Source of the DNA: Pseudomonadota bacterium
GTDB lineage: Bacteria > Pseudomonadota > Alphaproteobacteria > Azospirillales > Azospirillaceae
Assembly (NCBI GenBank): GCA_023412175.1
Contig: JAEYOB010000824.1
Location: 1 to 8,326, forward strand
Direction: 5' to 3'
DNA length: 8,326 nucleotides
A program made the translations under genes and the position numbers. The first letter of the stretch is position 1. Every line of letters begins with the position of its first letter. The notes under the pieces are model-generated. The model searched no databases, was not told where the DNA came from, and worked only from the letters and a program-made list of their open reading frames with translations. Below, piece by piece: positions 6,370-8,326 of this stretch.

Positions 6370-8326
6370 TCAGGCCAGCAGGCCGATCTGATCCATGGGG
6401 ATCGCCTCGAAGCCGTGCTGGTACATCGGCGAGTTGCCCGCCAGCGAATAGTCCCCCGCCGCCGGGTTGACGAACAGCGGGTTCAGCGTCAGCGCGTCCG
6501 TGTCGTACCCCGCCGCCTGCCAGTCCCTCAGCGTGCCCTGCACGCCCGACATCGCCTGCGGCCACACCTGGAACAGCCGCGCGCTGGCCTCCAGGTAGGC
6601 ATAGGCGTTGTCGTGGAAGGTGCCGGCGTTCTTCGGCCCGTCGATGGCGATCACCAGCCCCTGGTTGGTGGCGTCGATCACGTTGTGGTGGATGTCGTTG
6701 CCGGACATCGGCGTGCCCTTCCAGCCACCCCAGCCGACGCTCTGCTGCAAGCCGATCTCGCGGCCTTCGTTGCCGGCGATGATGTTGTTGAACACCTGGT
6801 TGTTCCAGCCGCCGTGCAGGAAGACGCCGCCCAGGTTGTCGTGCACGATGTTGCTCTTCACCGTGGCGCCGCTGGTCCAGTCGTCCAGGTAGATGCCCCA
6901 GCTCACCAGCTGCTTCGGATCCAGCCACGTCGGCGAAACCGAGCCGTCCCAGCGCACGTTGCCGAACGCCGTGGTGTCGGACACGTCGTTGTAGGCGACC
7001 ACATGGCCGGTGGCGGTCTGCTGGCGGTTGATCAGGTAGATGCCGCCACCGTCGCTGGTCTCGCGGTTGGAGTCCACGACCTTGTTGTAGGACACCGTCA
7101 CCCGGTAGGTCTCGTCGCCGGACGCCAGCACCGAGCCGACGGCAATCGCCTTGCCGGGCGTATGCTCGACGAGGTTGTGGGTGACCTTCACGTCGTTGCT
7201 GCCGTTGATCCAGATGCCGTCGCTGCCGCGGTCCACCGAGCCGGCATACTCGACCCGGTTGTTCGAGACCTCGGCGAAGTTGGAGCCCATCTTGACGAAC
7301 ACCGCCTCCAGGCCGGTGTGGTCGAAGCTGTTGCCGGTCACCTTGGCGTTGGGGCTGGACTGCACGGTGATGCCGTAACCGCCATTCTCCACGGTGTTGT
7401 TCTTGAAGACCAAGCCGTCGGCGCCCTGCGCGTAGACCGAGTGGCCGTTCGGCCCACCGTCGGCCAGCGTCAACCCCTCGATGGTGACGTTCTTCGCCCC
7501 GCCCAGGCCGAACAGCACGGGAAGCTGCGATGCGACGATCTTGTGGCCGGCCGGCGAGCCGCCCTCCGGCCGGAACAGGATCTGGTTCGACGCGGAGTCG
7601 TAGAACCACTCCTTGGTGGCGTCGAGCTGGTCCTTGGAATTGTAGACGTAGAAGCGGCTGCCCTCGGCGAAGGTGTCATAGGTGCCGCCGCCCAGCGTGA
7701 TGACGTTGCGCGCGTAGTCGATGCCGGTCACCGGCACCAGCACGTTGTCGTAGCCGTGCTGACCGAAGGCGCTGACCATCAGCCCCTTGGTGTCGGCGAA
7801 GTGCGGCACGGTGCCGGCCTTGAAGGTGATCTGGTTCCCGCTGTTGGTGCCCGAGGCGGGCTTGTCGGCGATCAGCCAGCCGCCCTCGATGGGCTTCGTC
7901 GGATCCTCGTTGGGGGTGCGCGCCACGGTCTGGCGCTCGCCGTCCATGGACAGGTCGAGCACCGGCTTGGATCCGGCGGGGAGCTGCGCGCTCCACAGGC
8001 CGTTGCCGCGCGACACCCAGTTCTCGATCAGCGTGCCGCCGTGGAACACCGGCTTCTCGTTGCCGTAGGCGGCGAAGCGGACGCCGGAATCCTGGCCGTC
8101 CAGCCAGACCTGGTCCTTCATGTAGTAGTCGCCACCGCGCACGTAGGTGGTGTCGATGTCGCTGGTGCGCATGGCGCGCTGCGCCGCCTGGAGCGTGGCG
8201 AACGGGCCGTCAGTGCCGTCGGCGTTGGGCGCCGCCAGCTTGCCCGACCACGTGTCCTTGCCATTGGTCGCCACGTAGAAGGCTGGGCCGGTGGGCGGCG
8301 TGGTGGTGGGAGGTGTGGTGGTGGGA
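6370..8326 (-). CDS. right-handed parallel beta-helix protein, probable carbohydrate-active enzyme, N-terminus outside window
   Basis: The frame is open to the right edge, so only the C-terminal 651 residues are seen; a GTG at 8274 is internal, not a start. The visible part begins with a Pro/Thr linker (PTTTPPTTTPPTG), followed by FYVATNGKD and GPFATLQAAQRAM (40 onward), the usual opening of secreted beta-helix enzymes. Next comes a beta-rich cap (TYVRGGDYYM, AYGNEKPVFHGG, NGLW, then ARTPNE at 135-140). Residues about 275-580 carry repeated short strands with Asn turns (FKNNTVENGGYGITV, VTGNSFDHTG, VSNNRVEYAG, VTHNLVEH, FNNIIAGNEG), the ladder of a pectin-lyase-like fold. The layout resembles GH141- and GH120-like glycosidases and some polysaccharide lyases; I cannot choose among them or name catalytic residues. 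Extracellular location is inferred from the fold and linker; any signal peptide or anchor lies outside the window. Translation ends at TGA, with a strong terminator right after. Confidence 0.85.
   Translation of the reverse strand, partial: PTTTPPTTTPPTGPAFYVATNGKDTWSGKLAAPNADGTDGPFATLQAAQRAMRTSDIDTTYVRGGDYYMKDQVWLDGQDSGVRFAAYGNEKPVFHGGTLIENWVSRGNGLWSAQLPAGSKPVLDLSMDGERQTVARTPNEDPTKPIEGGWLIADKPASGTNSGNQITFKAGTVPHFADTKGLMVSAFGQHGYDNVLVPVTGIDYARNVITLGGGTYDTFAEGSRFYVYNSKDQLDATKEWFYDSASNQILFRPEGGSPAGHKIVASQLPVLFGLGGAKNVTIEGLTLADGGPNGHSVYAQGADGLVFKNNTVENGGYGITVQSSPNAKVTGNSFDHTGLEAVFVKMGSNFAEVSNNRVEYAGSVDRGSDGIWINGSNDVKVTHNLVEHTPGKAIAVGSVLASGDETYRVTVSYNKVVDSNRETSDGGGIYLINRQQTATGHVVAYNDVSDTTAFGNVRWDGSVSPTWLDPKQLVSWGIYLDDWTSGATVKSNIVHDNLGGVFLHGGWNNQVFNNIIAGNEGREIGLQQSVGWGGWKGTPMSGNDIHHNVIDATNQGLVIAIDGPKNAGTFHDNAYAYLEASARLFQVWPQAMSGVQGTLRDWQAAGYDTDALTLNPLFVNPAAGDYSLAGNSPMYQHGFEAIPMDQIGLLA
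8297..8326 (-). repeat. 15-bp tandem repeat encoding the Pro/Thr linker
   Basis: Two copies of a 15-bp unit (TCCCACCACCACACC and TCCCACCACCACGCC on the minus strand) differ at one base and encode repeated PTTTP-type residues in the beta-helix protein. The array probably continues beyond the window edge. Such in-frame repeats are prone to copy-number change and give a flexible spacer between domains. Confidence 0.7.

Noticed and set aside
6215..7609. 464-codon minus-strand frame overlapping the beta-helix gene and crossing the terminator
   Set aside because: It is an Arg/Gly-rich alternative frame of the beta-helix gene that passes through the terminator and the repeats; no motif supports it.
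8272..8274. GTG 8274 as the start of the beta-helix protein
   Set aside because: It encodes the Val of the conserved FYVATNGKD segment, and the frame continues upstream without a stop into a Pro/Thr linker.

Overview
This is a GC-rich window (roughly two-thirds G+C by eye) with dense bacterial gene packing. Codon use, short intergenic gaps and the gene families present suggest a free-living alphaproteobacterium of the Azospirillum/Rhodospirillales type. That placement is an inference from gene content; the window has no rRNA or other marker.

Left part (1-3367): the first 15 codons of a minus-strand Rossmann-fold NAD(P)-binding protein run off the left edge. Divergent from it, a 507-residue HerA/VirB4-like P-loop ATPase with a C-terminal winged-helix-like region reads rightward (240-1763). 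After a 101-nt gap comes a 500-residue class I SAM methyltransferase with a methyltransferase regulatory domain (1865-3367). Its architecture recalls the rickettsial protein-lysine methyltransferases. It lacks a clear ribosome binding site and may be translated from a leaderless transcript.

Right part (3390-8326): three genes read leftward. From the right edge these are a secreted-type parallel beta-helix protein, probably carbohydrate-active and cut by the window end inside a Pro/Thr linker; a small secreted C-type-lectin-like protein with four cysteines; and the radical SAM protein YgiQ, which converges on the methyltransferase with 22 nt between the stop codons. A strong intrinsic terminator follows the beta-helix gene. 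A perfect 10-bp inverted repeat lies between the lectin gene and ygiQ. These two signals suggest the three genes are separate transcription units. The lectin upstream region carries a perfect tandem 19-bp repeat whose core octamer recurs a third time just upstream of the lectin ribosome binding site, a candidate operator array.

Functionally the window looks like ordinary chromosomal housekeeping and accessory genes, with two envelope/extracellular proteins side by side (beta-helix and lectin). I see no CRISPR, mobile element, phage gene, toxin-antitoxin pair, tRNA or rRNA, and no convincing new multi-gene system. The items most worth a second look are the orphan HerA-like ATPase, the PKMT-like methyltransferase and the repeat array ahead of the lectin gene.
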